Shown: positions 44,089 through 54,397 of the stretch, piece by piece
Numbering within the stretch: the stretch's first letter is position 1
Layout: each line of letters starts with the position of its first letter
Assembly: GCA_965197575.1 (NCBI GenBank)
Contig: OZ240214.1
Location: forward strand, 2,480,001 to 2,544,000
Source: VXOI01 sp965197575
GTDB lineage: Bacteria > Chloroflexota > Dehalococcoidia > Lucifugimonadales > UBA3495
DNA: 64,000 bases
Direction: 5' to 3'
The notes under the pieces: model-generated
The model's input: only the letters and a program-made list of their open reading frames with translations
What the model was told of the DNA's origin: nothing
Database searches by the model: none
Made by a program: the position numbers and the translations under genes

Positions 44089-45075
44089 ATGCGAGCAGTG
44101 ACGGACGAGCCCATTCTCAAGGTTGAAGACCTGCAGACGCATTTCTTCAACCGCTCCGGCGTAGTAAAGGCCGTCGACGGCATCAATTTCGTATTGCATC
44201 CGGGGGAGACCCTGGGCATCGTCGGGGAGTCCGGCTCCGGCAAAAGCATGACGGCCTGGTCCATTCTCGGCCTGGTGCCCAAACCGGCCGGCCGCATTGT
44301 CGGCGGGCGGATTCTCTACCAAGGCGAGGACCTGCTCCGGAAGAGCGATTCCGAGATGCGGGAGATTCGCGGCAAGGGCATCTGCATGGTCATGCAGGAC
44401 CCTTCGACGTCCCTCAATCCGGTCTTCACCATCGGAGACCAGATTTACGAGACCCTGAAAATGGACTCCAGGCAGCCCAGGTCCAACCTGCGACAGCGGG
44501 CGATAGAGATTCTGAGCAGCGTCCGCATCCCCGCCCCGGAGCGGCGGCTGGCGTCGTTCCCTCACCAGATGAGCGGGGGGATGCGGCAGCGCGTCGTCGG
44601 CGCCATCTCCATGTCGCGCGGCCCCAACGTGCTGATCGCCGACGAGCCAACTACGTCTCTGGACGCGACCATTCAGCTCCAGTACCTCGCCCTCTTGAAG
44701 GAAATTCAAGCCCGCACCGGAGCCGCCATCATCTTCATCACCCACGACTTCGGCATTGTAGCCCGGATGTGCGACCGGGTCGCGGTGATGTACGCCGGCA
44801 AGATTGTCGAACAAGCCAGCGTTCTCCAACTCTTCGACAATCCCTCCCATCCCTACACCGAAGCCCTCCTGCGCTCGGTGCCTGATCTGGAGGACCAGGT
44901 GGACTTTCTGCCGTCCATCGAGGGTCAGCCCCCCTCTCTGGACGACCTTCCCGCCGGGTGCAGCTTCTCCCCCCGCTGCTCCTATGTGTTCGAGAGATGC
45001 GCGGAATACCCCCCGGAGTTCGAGACCGGGCCCGGCCACATGGCCCGCTGCTGGATGCGTGATGGCGGAAGCTGA
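44089..45075 (+). CDS. ABC transporter ATP-binding protein, DppD-like
   Basis: 328 residues. Walker A GESGSGKSM, Q-loop in MVMQDPSTSLNPVFTI, signature FPHQMSGGMRQRVVGAI, Walker B VLIADEPTTSLDATI and the C-terminal oligopeptide extension with four cysteines (GCSFSPRCSYVFERCAEYPP), which in this family can hold an iron-sulfur site. Start seven bases after the DppC-like stop. Its stop overlaps the next start by 14 bases. Confidence 0.94.
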   Translation: MRAVTDEPILKVEDLQTHFFNRSGVVKAVDGINFVLHPGETLGIVGESGSGKSMTAWSILGLVPKPAGRIVGGRILYQGEDLLRKSDSEMREIRGKGICMVMQDPSTSLNPVFTIGDQIYETLKMDSRQPRSNLRQRAIEILSSVRIPAPERRLASFPHQMSGGMRQRVVGAISMSRGPNVLIADEPTTSLDATIQLQYLALLKEIQARTGAAIIFITHDFGIVARMCDRVAVMYAGKIVEQASVLQLFDNPSHPYTEALLRSVPDLEDQVDFLPSIEGQPPSLDDLPAGCSFSPRCSYVFERCAEYPPEFETGPGHMARCWMRDGGS

Positions 45076-46132
45076 CGGACGCGGACAAAATTGGCGGGGG
45101 CGCTCCGCAGGCCCTCCGCACGGGACGGACCTGGTCCGCCTGGAAGGAGTCAAGAAACACTACCCGGTGACCACCGGGCTGGTCCTGCAGCGCACGGTTG
45201 GGACCGTAAAGGCGGTGGACGGCATCTCCCTCGCTATCCCCGAGGGGGAGACCTATAGCTTGGTCGGCGAGTCGGGATGCGGCAAGACCACCACCTCCCG
45301 CATGGTGCTGATGGTGGAGCCGCCCACCGAGGGCGCCGTGTATTTCGAGGGCCGGTCCATGGCCGGAGTGGGCCGGGAGGATCGGAAACACTTCCGGGCT
45401 TCGGTGCAGGCGGTGTTCCAAGACCCCTGGAGCTCTCTGAACCCCCGGATGCGCGTGGAATCAATCATCTCCGAGCCGATGACGACCCACGAGCGGGTCA
45501 CCAAGCAGGAAGTGCGCTCCCGGGTCAACGAGCTTTTGGAAGTCGTCGGGCTTCACTCGTTTCACGGGGAACGCTACCCCCACGAGTTCAGCGGCGGGCA
45601 GCGCCAGCGCATCGCCATCGCCCGGGCCCTGTCCACCCGCCCCAAGCTGATCGTCCTGGACGAGCCAGTGTCGGCGTTGGACGTCTCGATCAGGGCGCAG
45701 ATATTGAACCTGCTCAAGGAGCTTCAATCGTCCTACGACCTTTCGTACCTGCTGATTGCTCACAACCTGGCCACGGTGCGTTACATGAGCCACCGGGTCG
45801 GGGTGATGTACCTGGGTAAAATCGTGGAAGAAAGCTCCCCCGAAAAGCTGTTTGCAGACCCTATGCACCCATACACCAAGGCGCTGGTCTCGGCCTCTCT
45901 GCCCGCCGACCCCCGCCGTCAACGGGAGGAGATGGTGCTCACCGGCGAAGTGCCTTCCCCGCTGAACCCACCCTCGGGCTGCGCCTTCCATCCCCGTTGT
46001 CCTTTCGCAATGGCTCATTGTTCGGAACAGGTCCCCACGTTCCAGAACGTTGACGCCGGGCACAAGGTTGCTTGTCATCTGTACAGTGGCAAGGAGCCTG
46101 CCCTCCAGCATCAGTCTACTGACACCGCTTAA
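45062..46132 (+). CDS. ABC transporter ATP-binding protein, DppF-like
   Basis: 356 residues from ATG 45062, inside the end of the previous gene. Walker A GESGCGKTT, Q-loop AVFQDPWSSLNPRMRV, signature HEFSGGQRQRIAIARAL, Walker B LIVLDEPVSALDVSI, and C-terminal SGCAFHPRCPFAMAHCSEQV. Completes the five-gene importer. 46133-46311 downstream holds no gene; the hairpin CGTCAACAATTGACG near 46187 has no T-tract. Confidence 0.94.
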   Translation: MAEADGRGQNWRGRSAGPPHGTDLVRLEGVKKHYPVTTGLVLQRTVGTVKAVDGISLAIPEGETYSLVGESGCGKTTTSRMVLMVEPPTEGAVYFEGRSMAGVGREDRKHFRASVQAVFQDPWSSLNPRMRVESIISEPMTTHERVTKQEVRSRVNELLEVVGLHSFHGERYPHEFSGGQRQRIAIARALSTRPKLIVLDEPVSALDVSIRAQILNLLKELQSSYDLSYLLIAHNLATVRYMSHRVGVMYLGKIVEESSPEKLFADPMHPYTKALVSASLPADPRRQREEMVLTGEVPSPLNPPSGCAFHPRCPFAMAHCSEQVPTFQNVDAGHKVACHLYSGKEPALQHQSTDTA

Positions 46133-46311
46133 GCATCCAGAAGTGGTTGTGGGCTGGTAAACGCGTGCGACCGCATACGACACGTCGTCAACAATTGACG
46201 TGAAGACTATTCATGCAATCAGCCGGTTTCCCGATGAAATTGCCTCGGGGATTCAAGGAGACCGATGGTTCCAATATCGTCCCTACGGCTACATCTCCGA
46301 AAGGAAGCAGC

Positions 46312-46460
46312 TAAACCAAGGCCAAGGTGAAATGCGCAGATGGTGGAGGGCAAGCGGCCCTGCTGGATCATTCTCCAAGCGCGGATTAGATGGCTTCACT
46401 GGCAGAACCAAGCCAATCTTTTCGCCCCGCGAATGTACATCCCACCTTGGCTTTAGTTTA
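46312..46460. mobile_element. IS630 family 1 MITE, copy a
   Basis: 149 bp; ends TAAACCAAGGCCAAGGTGAA and CCACCTTGGCTTTAGTTTA. Right TA is shared with the following IS630 family 2 element. Confidence 0.85.
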
Positions 46461-47669
46461 GTACCGTTTCAATTTAATCCTGATGGATAGATATGTTGGA
46501 GTTTACTGCGGGCGTCTTGAGTGGAGAACCGCCAGTCTATGACGGCGCCAGCATCGTTGCGCTCGCGTTCGAGGGCGGCAACCTCCTGCCGCAGCAGCAC
46601 TTCATCGCCGACCCGGCGGTTCAGACACTGTCTGCTGAAGACGCTCAACTCGATCTCGGCCATGTTCAGCCAGCTTCCATGGGTGGGAGTGTGGTGCAGC
46701 TCCAGACGCTTGGCTATACGACGCGCTTCGGACGCTCCAAATGCTTCGTAGAGCGAGCCGGGCTTGTGGGTGTTGAGATTGTCCAACACCAGCCGGACGA
46801 CCCTGGCGTGGGGGTACGCCTGGTCAACCAGCCAGCGCATCTGGTGAGCAAAGTCCACAGCAGTGCGGCGCCCGGTCACTTCGACGTGTCTCCATCCGCC
46901 CTTCGGTTCACAGAACATGAACAGGTTCCGGGTCCCGTTTCGCTGGTACTCGGTGTCATAGCGCTCCACCCGTCCGGGGGCGGCCTTGATGGGAGGCCGC
47001 CCATCCTCGAGCAACTGCTTGGAGGACTCGTCAAAACACACCACCGGCCGCTCCGGGTCGTACTCTTCGTGATAAAGGTCCAGCACATCCTCCATCCGGG
47101 CCACGAACTCCCCGCTCAGCTTGGGGATGCGCCATTCCTTTTTCTTCCACGGCTTGAGTTCGTTTTTTTGAGTATCTGGCGCACCGTCTCCAGGGAGATG
47201 CTCCCGGCAAACTCCATCGCCACTACCTTGTCCGCCAGCAGATGGAGCGTCCAGTTTACATGTCCTTCGGGTGGACTGCTGCACGCGATGGCGACGAGGT
47301 GCGCCTCCTGTCTGCCGCTCAGCTTGCGCTCACGGCCTGACCGTGGCCGGTCGTTGATTGCGGCTTCCAGCCCCTCCTCGACGAACCGTCTGCGCACTCT
47401 GGCAACAGTGGCGGCGCTGAGCGAAACCGCCTCAGCCGCCTCACGGTCTAAGAGTCCTTCGTCAGCTTTCAACAGCGCAAGGGCCCGCTTTACCGTGCGG
47501 GCCAACGGCTTGCCACGGCCGGATGTTTCAATCAGAGCGAAGCGTTCGGATTGGGTCAGTTCGACTTTGTATTTGGAGACAGGCATATCAGGTACGGCCT
47601 CGCTAAAGGATTTTACTCAAGCCTACCTGATCTCCCTTATGATTGTAAGACTTTCTGGAAACGGTACTA
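46459..47669 (-). mobile_element. IS630 family 2, copy a
   Basis: 1211 bp including TA at both edges; ends TAGTACCGTTTCAATTTA and TCTGGAAACGGTACTA. The same length and almost the same sequence occurs inverted at 51817-53027. 47670-47875, to its right, holds no recognisable gene. Confidence 0.9.
46469..47586 (-). CDS. IS630-family transposase (family 2), two frames joined at A7
   Basis: Frame one (47116-47586) is the HTH part: PVSKYKVELTQSERFALIET, LSAATVARVRRRFVEEGLEA. At CTCAAAAAAACGAACTC (about 47165) a -1 step leads into ELKPWKKKEWRIPKLSGEFV and the DDE part: VVCFDESSKQLLEDGRPP, RLVLDNLNTHKPGSLYEAF and GSWLNMAEIELSVFSRQCL, ending at 46469. Both frames are intact. It differs from copy b by about one residue (Leu/Ile in VSLSAATV). 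Confidence 0.9.
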
Positions 47670-47875
47670 GCAGCACTCGTTGTGTGGTTGTTACGTTGTC
47701 GAAGAAAGAGGCTGTGATTAGAATCGAACTCACGAAAGAAAAGGCTGCTATGCGAGTCCATAATGTCGTCGCATACGCTGCCCTCTGATTCTTAATGTTT
47801 CCCACCTCAAGGCGGTAAGGGATGATTCCCTTTCGACAACTGACATAACACCTCCAATATTGCGACCAGATTTTA

Positions 47876-48533
47876 GTAACTATCTCAAACCATTAGCCGG
47901 TGCTGACGGCGGTACCAAAGGAGGGCAGAGACCTGTTGGATCAGGGCCACGTAGTTGGACGCTTTTTTATGATAGCGGGCCAAGATTGCCCCGCACTTTG
48001 ACAGCCAAGCCAACGTCCGTTCCCCACCCACCGCCGGACCGGATAGCGTTTCACCCCGCTGGTATCCAGTTTTTCCTCCCCTATACGCCGAAACGGGCCT
48101 TGCCCATGGCGCAGTCGGTGGGCTGCCATTCTCACTCCATCCCGCCCAGTTCGTTACACTCCTCGACCAGGACGGACCTGACCCGCTCCAGCACACCCAA
48201 TTCCGCCCAGTACCGGAAAGTGCTGTGGATGGTGCTATCATCCCCCAATTCCTTCGGCAGTCGGTTCCACTGGCAGCCGCTAGGCATTCGGAACACGATG
48301 CCGTCCAGCAACCGTCTGCGGTCAACCCGTTTGCGTCCGGTGGCCTTTGGTGGGTCCAACTCCACAGTTACGGGATGACTCTGCTCCCAAAGACGGTCCG
48401 GAATCTCCCAGATCGTCGCCAATGCCTTGCCCTTCTCCATCATCCACCACCACTACACCGTGTTTATCCCATCTTAACTCGCAAGATGGCTTCTCAACAC
48501 CGTCGCCACCCCGCGATTTGAGATAGTTTCTAA
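47876..48533 (-). mobile_element. IS5-type element, internally deleted
   Basis: AACTATCTCAAA (47878-47889) is inverted at 48517-48528 (TTTGAGATAGTT). At about 660 bp it is shorter than a complete element. Confidence 0.65.
47885..48443 (-). pseudogene. IS5-family transposase relic
   Basis: The N-terminus (48132-48443) reads MMEKGKALATIWEIPDRLWE, GIVFRMPSGCQWNRLPKELG and DDSTIHSTFRYWAELGVLER. The C-terminus, in another frame (47885-48060), reads GGERTLAWLSKCGAILARYH and KKASNYVALIQQVSALLWYR. The middle with the catalytic Asp residues is missing. Confidence 0.8.
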
Positions 48534-49095
48534 CACTACAGCCTACATGACACCCAGAAGGGTCGACCGACGTTCATAATGACAAAACCATCTGTGGCCT
48601 GGACGCAGCCGTCCCCACCCAGACTAGGTTCGAACCAACTCTGGAGCGTGGTTAGAAGTTGAATATCCATGGATGTGATGCTGTAGTACTAAGGATCGCG
48701 GTACCAAGAATCACAAAGCCCCCAGCCACATCTCGAAGACGGTTCGGCCTACCGTCAAAATAGGCCCACCAAACTGGACAAAATCAAGAACCTTCGTGAT
48801 TAGGTTCGTTCTGTACCTGTAGCCAGGGAGTTGAACTTGCCCATCCGGTCAAGGGTGGCTCCCACGGCCCTTGGCTATTGCAGCAAGGGCCTCTTTTTGA
48901 CAGTCTGCTAATACCTACCTAATACTGTGTCGTCAATAGGTAGGTCCTTCTTAGAGTACATCTATGGCCATTTCTTCCCAACTTGTAGAATCTATGCCAA
49001 GGGTCTTATCCCTGTTTACGAGAATTGCCCAACCTTTAGTCTACAGATTTGGGTCATGACCGAAAGAGTCCTCCCTAGACAGGTACATACGAACC
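48534..49095. other. Intergenic DNA between the IS5 relic and the IS630 chain
   Basis: No gene seen. 48690-48738 is the diverged copy of 39872-39920. A terminator lies at 48866-48898. Confidence 0.4.
48866..48898 (+). terminator. Rho-independent terminator
   Basis: GGCCCTTG (48866-48873), loop GCTATTGCAG, CAAGGGCC (48884-48891), then TCTTTTT. No plus-strand gene is recognised upstream, so it may end a transcript from about 48700-48865 or be left over from lost sequence. Confidence 0.75.
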
Positions 49096-49245
49096 TAAAC
49101 TAAAGCCAAGGTGAAATGCGCAGATGGTGAGGGTCAGACGACGGAGCCGGGTCATTCTCCAAGTACGGATGAGAGGGATTCACCCGCGCAACCCAGCTGA
49201 TCACCATCGCCACTTAAATGTACATCCCACCTTGGCTTTAGTTTA
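49096..49245. mobile_element. IS630 family 1 MITE, copy b
   Basis: 150 bp; ends TAAACTAAAGCCAAGGTGAA and CCACCTTGGCTTTAGTTTA. First link of the TA-joined chain. Confidence 0.88.
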
Positions 49246-49361
49246 GTACTCAGTCATGCCAGAAATGACAGTTGCTGAGAAGCAAGGTTTAGGAAATTAA
49301 GAGTGGAACTGACTGTCACCCGTGAAAATCATCATGCCAATTCAAACGTGACTGAGTACTA
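49244..49361. mobile_element. MITE C
   Basis: 118 bp; ends TAGTACTCAGTCATG and CGTGACTGAGTACTA, inverted with one mismatch. TA edges shared with both neighbours. No parent element with these ends is visible here. Confidence 0.8.
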
Positions 49362-50595
49362 GTAGTTCAACAACCTTGAATTGCTGGATATAGAGACTTC
49401 AGTTTGATGCGCGCATCCTCGGTGGTGAAGCGCCAGTTCACTTGTATCGTGTCCCGGTTGCGTCGGCCTTGCCAAGCGTTGACCTCGCGGCGCAGGATAC
49501 TTTGGCTGGCCATACGCCGGTCCAGACATTGCCGGGCCAGCACCCCGATCTCAATCTCGGCCATGTTCAGCCAACTCCCATGTTTCGGCGTGTAGTGGAC
49601 CTCCAGCCGTTCGGCGATGCGCCGCGCCTCGGCAGGCTCAAACGCCTCGTACAACGAGGCCGGATGGTGGGTGTTCAGGTTGTCCATCACCAGCACAATC
49701 CGGTCCTTGCCAGCATAGTCCTCATCCACCAGCTTCTTGATCTGCCGCGCCCAATCCACTTTCGTGCGGCGGTCCGTCACTTCGACCCGCCGCCATCCTG
49801 CCAAGGGCGCAAACAACATGAACCGGTTGCTCACGCCATTGCGCTCGTATTCGTAATCGTACACCGCCGCCGCGCCCGGCCCGGCCGGCCGCCCCACCCG
49901 GGTCTCCTTCACTTGCTGTTTGCTGGTCTCATCCAGGCACCCCAGCACTTCGTTGTCCCCGTAGGAGCGCTGGTAGACTTCCAGTACATCTTCCATCGCG
50001 CACACAAAGTCCGCGTTGCTTTCAGGCGGGATGCACCAGCACTCTTTCAGCCAGGGCTTGAGTTCGTTTTTTTAAGCGCCTGGCGCACCGTCTCGCCGCT
50101 GATGCTCTCCACTATCTCGCATTCGACCAGCTGGTCCGCCAACAACTTCAGCGTCCAACGCACGCGGCCTTCCGGCGGTTCCGCACAGGCCAACGCAATC
50201 AAGTGGGCTTCCCCGGCGCCATCCAGTTTCTTCTGACGGCGGCGCAGTTGCCGCTTACGGTTCAGCGCCGCCTCAATCCCTTCCTCCACACAACAACGGC
50301 GCACCCTTTCAACCGTCGCGCTGCTAATCTTGAGAACTCTGGCAATCTCTTCGTCCTTCAGGGACCCGTCTGCTTGCGCCTCATTGCTCAGCAGCAAGAT
50401 GCGGGCATGGGTCTGCTTATACGCCGCCGCACGCCCGCGGGAAACCAACGCCTTCAGTTCCTGTTGCTCTTCGGTTGTCAGCTGGATACGGTATTTCTTG
50501 GCCGGCATGACGATTCTCCCTTGCTCCAATCCACTAATCCCTATGCTTGGGAGAATACATCCTTCATGCCTCATTTCAAAGCTGTTGGTCTACTA
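49360..50595 (-). mobile_element. IS630 family 4
   Basis: 1236 bp; ends TAGTAGTTCAACAACC and GCTGTTGGTCTACTA, inverted, TA edges shared with MITE C and the following element. Confidence 0.85.
49367..50508 (-). CDS. IS630-family transposase (family 4), two frames joined at A7
   Basis: From ATG 50508: AKKYRIQLTTEEQQELKALV and ISSATVERVRRCCVEEGIEA, ending the first frame at 50047. CTTAAAAAAACGAACTC near 50068 allows a -1 step into ELKPWLKECWCIPPE and VCAMEDVLEVYQRSYG. The DDE core reads LGCLDETSKQQVKETRVG, VLVMDNLNTHHPASLYEAF and GSWLNMAEIEIGVLARQCL. Both frames are intact, so this copy may be active. Confidence 0.88.
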
Positions 50596-51818
50596 GTAGT
50601 CAGTCAACTTGGTTTTGGGATGTGTTTAATAAGGCGGCCAATTGGGTTACCCTGTCTGGCAGGAAGAGTCGATGGCGGAGGTGGCGGTGATGGTAAGGGA
50701 CAAGTACACGGTGCGGCTGACGCCGGAACAACGGGAAGAACTCCGGCGTCTGATTCGGGTTGGGAAAAGCACGGCGCGGGTGAGCGCCAGGGTGCGGATT
50801 CTGCTAAAGAGCGACGACGGTTGGCCGGCGCCCCGGGTGGCTGAAGGGCTGGATGTGGCGCTGAGCACGGTGTACCGGGTCAAGCAGCGCTTCAGCGAGG
50901 ATGGGTTGGCTGGGGTCCTGAAGGACCGTCCCCAAGCCCACCGGCCCCGCAAGCTGGACGACCGGGGCGAAGCCCGCCTGATCGCCCTGGCCTGCCGCCC
51001 GGCCCCGGAAGGCCATGACCACTGGACGCTGCGCCTTTTGGCTGGCAAGGTGGTGGAGTTGGGGCTGGCGGCTTCCATGTCCCACGAGGGGGTGCGAAAG
51101 CGTCTTAAAAAAACGCGCTCAAGCCGTGGCGGAAGAAGGAGCGGCGCATCCCCCAGGTGAGCGCCGACTTCGTGGCCCACATGGAGGACGTCCTGGACCT
51201 GTACCAGGAACCCCATGACCCCCAAAGGCCGGTGGTCTGCTTTGACGAGACCTCCACCCAGTTGTTGGCCGAGACCCGGCCTGCTTTGCCGCCCCGGCCG
51301 GGACTGCTGCGGCGGGAGGACTATGAGTACCGGCGGGAGGGAACCCGCAACCTGTTCCTGGCCTGCGAGCCCTTGGCCGGCTGGCGGCAGGTGGAGGTCA
51401 CCGAACGGCGCACCATGCAGGACTTCGCCACCGGATGCGCTGGCTGGCGGACGAGGCTTACCCGGAAGCCCAGGTGGTGCGAGTGGTCTTGGACAATCTG
51501 AACACCCACCGCACGGCGTCTTTGTACGAGACTTTCCCGGCAGCTGAGGCCCGGAGGATTGCCCGGCGGCTGGAGTTCCACTGCACCCCCAAGCACGGCA
51601 GTTGGTTGAACATGGCGGAAATCGAGTTCAGCGTACTGTCCCGCTGTTGCCTCAGCCAGCGGCTCCCCAGCGAGGAGGCCCTGCGGCGGGAGGTCCAAGC
51701 CTTGGTCACGGAGCGAAACGCCGCCCAGGCCGCCATCAACTGGCGGTTCAATACCCAGGACGCCCGAACCAAACTTCACCGTCTTTACCCTTCCGATTTC
51801 ACGGTTGACTGACTACTA
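50594..51818 (+). mobile_element. IS630 family 3, copy a
   Basis: 1225 bp; ends TAGTAGTCAGTCAACTTGG and CGGTTGACTGACTACTA. Direct repeat of 53026-54249. Confidence 0.88.
50672..51812 (+). pseudogene. IS630-family transposase (family 3), copy a
   Basis: The HTH frame from ATG 50672 (MAEVAVMVRDKYTVRLTPEQ, LDVALSTVYRVKQRFSEDG) ends 51160. A7 at about 51106-51112 gives a -1 step to LKPWRKKERRIPQVSADFVA and VVCFDETSTQLLAETRPAL. A second break at GACTTCGCCACCGG near 51428 interrupts the DDE domain, which resumes as MRWLADEAYPEAQVVRVVLD and GSWLNMAEIEFSVLSRCCL. One added C would repair it. The first break is of the programmed kind; the second is not. Confidence 0.82.
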
Positions 51819-53027
51819 GTACCGTTTCCAGAAAGTCTTACAATCATAAGGGAGATCAGGTAGGCTTGAGTAAAATCCTTTAGCGAGGCCGTACCTGATA
51901 TGCCTGTCTCCAAATACAAAGTCGAACTGACCCAATCCGAACGCTTCGCTCTGATTGAAACATCCGGCCGTGGCAAGCCGTTGGCCCGCACGGTAAAGCG
52001 GGCCCTTGCGCTGTTGAAAGCTGACGAAGGACTCTTAGACCGTGAGGCGGCTGAGGCGGTTTCGATCAGCGCCGCCACTGTTGCCAGAGTGCGCAGACGG
52101 TTCGTCGAGGAGGGGCTGGAAGCCGCAATCAACGACCGGCCACGGTCAGGCCGTGAGCGCAAGCTGAGCGGCAGACAGGAGGCGCACCTCGTCGCCATCG
52201 CGTGCAGCAGTCCACCCGAAGGACATGTAAACTGGACGCTCCATCTGCTGGCGGACAAGGTAGTGGCGATGGAGTTTGCCGGGAGCATCTCCCTGGAGAC
52301 GGTGCGCCAGATACTCAAAAAAACGAACTCAAGCCGTGGAAGAAAAAGGAATGGCGCATCCCCAAGCTGAGCGGGGAGTTCGTGGCCCGGATGGAGGATG
52401 TGCTGGACCTTTATCACGAAGAGTACGACCCGGAGCGGCCGGTGGTGTGTTTTGACGAGTCCTCCAAGCAGTTGCTCGAGGATGGGCGGCCTCCCATCAA
52501 GGCCGCCCCCGGACGGGTGGAGCGCTATGACACCGAGTACCAGCGAAACGGGACCCGGAACCTGTTCATGTTCTGTGAACCGAAGGGCGGATGGAGACAC
52601 GTCGAAGTGACCGGGCGCCGCACTGCTGTGGACTTTGCTCACCAGATGCGCTGGCTGGTTGACCAGGCGTACCCCCACGCCAGGGTCGTCCGGCTGGTGT
52701 TGGACAATCTCAACACCCACAAGCCCGGCTCGCTCTACGAAGCATTTGGAGCGTCCGAAGCGCGTCGTATAGCCAAGCGTCTGGAGCTGCACCACACTCC
52801 CACCCATGGAAGCTGGCTGAACATGGCCGAGATCGAGTTGAGCGTCTTCAGCAGACAGTGTCTGAACCGCCGGGTCGGCGATGAAGTGCTGCTGCGGCAG
52901 GAGGTTGCCGCCCTCGAACGCGAGCGCAACGATGCTGGCGCCGTCATAGACTGGCGGTTCTCCACTCAAGACGCCCGCAGTAAACTCCAACATATCTATC
53001 CATCAGGATTAAATTGAAACGATACTA
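51817..53027 (+). mobile_element. IS630 family 2, copy b
   Basis: 1211 bp, same length as 46459-47669 and in the opposite orientation. Ends TAGTACCGTTTCCAGAAA and ATTGAAACGATACTA. It sits exactly between the two family 3 copies. Confidence 0.92.
51900..53017 (+). CDS. IS630-family transposase (family 2), copy b
   Basis: Frame one 51900-52370, frame two ending 53017, joined at the A7 run 52317-52323 (CTCAAAAAAACGAAC). DDE residues are in VVCFDESSKQLLEDGRPP, RLVLDNLNTHKPGSLYEAF and GSWLNMAEIELSVFSRQCL. Intact; essentially identical to copy a. Confidence 0.92.
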
Positions 53028-54249
53028 GTAGTCGGTCAACTTGGTTTTAGGATTTGTTAAATAAGGGGGCCAAACAGGTTGCCCTGTCTGGCAGGAAGAG
53101 TCGATGGCGGAGGTGGCGATGATGGTAAGGGACAAGTACACGGTGCGGCTGACGCCGGAACAACGGGAAGAACTCCGGCGTCTGATCCGGGTTGGGAAAA
53201 GCACGGCGCGGGTGAGCGCCAGGGTGCGGATTCTGCTAAAGAGCGACGACGGTTGGCCGGCGCCCCGGGTGGCGAAGGGCTGGATGTGGCGCTGAGCACG
53301 GTGTACCGGGTCAAGCAGCGCTTCAGCGAGGATGGGTTGACTGGGGTCCTGAAGGACCGTCCCCAAGCCCACCGGCCCCGCAAGCTGGACGACCGGGGCG
53401 AAGCCCGCCTGATCGCCCTGGCCTGCCGCCCGGCCCCGGAAGGCCATGGCCACTGGACCCTGCGCCTTTTGGCTGGCAAGGTGGTGGAGTTGGGGCTGGC
53501 GGCCTCCATGTCCCACGAGGGGGTGCGAAAGCGTCTTAAAAAAACGCGCTCAAGCCGTGGCGGAAGAAGGAGCGGCGCATCCCCCAGGTGAGCGCCGGGT
53601 TTGTGGCCCACATGGAGGACGTCCTGGACCTGTACGCCGAACCCCATGACCCCCAAAGGCCGGTGGTCTGCTTTGACGAGACCTCCACCCAGTTGTTGGC
53701 CGAGACCCGGCCTGCTTTGCCGCCCCGGCCGGGACTGCTGCGGCGGGAGGACTACGAGTACCGGCGGGAGGGAACCCGCAACCTGTTCCTGGCCTGCGAG
53801 CCCTTGGCCGGCTGGCGGCAGGTGGAGGTCACTGAACGGCGCACCATGCAGGACTTCGCCACCGGATGCGCTGGCTGGTGGATGAAGCCTACCCAGGGGT
53901 CCCGGTGGTGCGGCTGGTCCTGGACAATCTGAACACGCATCGCACGGCGTCTTTGTACGAGACTTTCCCGGCAGCTGAGGCCCGGAGGATGGCCCGGCGG
54001 CTGGAGTTCCACTACACCCCCAAGCACGGCAGTTGGTTGAACATGGCGGAAATCGAGTTCGGCGTACTGTCCCGCTGTTGCCTCAGCCAGCGGCTCCCCA
54101 GCGAGGAGGCGCTGCGGCGGGAGGTCCAAGCCCTGGTCACGGAGCGAAACGCCGCCAAGGCCGCCATCAACTGGCGGTTCAATACCCAGGACGCCCGAAC
54201 CAAACTTCACCGTCTTTACCCTTCCGATTTCACGGTTGACTGACTACTA
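53026..54249 (+). mobile_element. IS630 family 3, copy b
   Basis: 1224 bp; ends TAGTAGTCGGTCAACTTGG and CGGTTGACTGACTACTA. One base shorter than copy a. Confidence 0.88.
53104..54243 (+). pseudogene. IS630-family transposase (family 3), copy b
   Basis: As copy a but with an additional one-base loss at GGTGGCGAAGGG near 53273, which ends the HTH frame early (APRVAKGWMWR), and the same C deletion in GACTTCGCCACCGG near 53860. The remaining pieces cover the full transposase. Inactive unless the indels are sequence errors. Confidence 0.82.
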
Positions 54250-54397
54250 AACTAAAGCCAAGGTGAAATGTACATATCGCTAGACCGCACTGTCGGTCGC
54301 CCCCAGTTGGGACGTAAAGGTGAGATGAAGTGCCGTGGAGTCCTTTAGGTCGTCTTCAAGACCCCCGAAATGCACATCCCACCTTGGTATTGGTTTA
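54248..54397. mobile_element. IS630 family 1 MITE, copy c
   Basis: 150 bp; ends TAAACTAAAGCCAAGGTGAA and CCACCTTGGTATTGGTTTA. Last link of the TA-joined chain. Confidence 0.88.

Noticed and set aside
48820..48898. A tRNA ending in the terminator at 48866
   Set aside because: The preceding bases contain a GTTCAA-like motif in reverse orientation but no cloverleaf on either strand.
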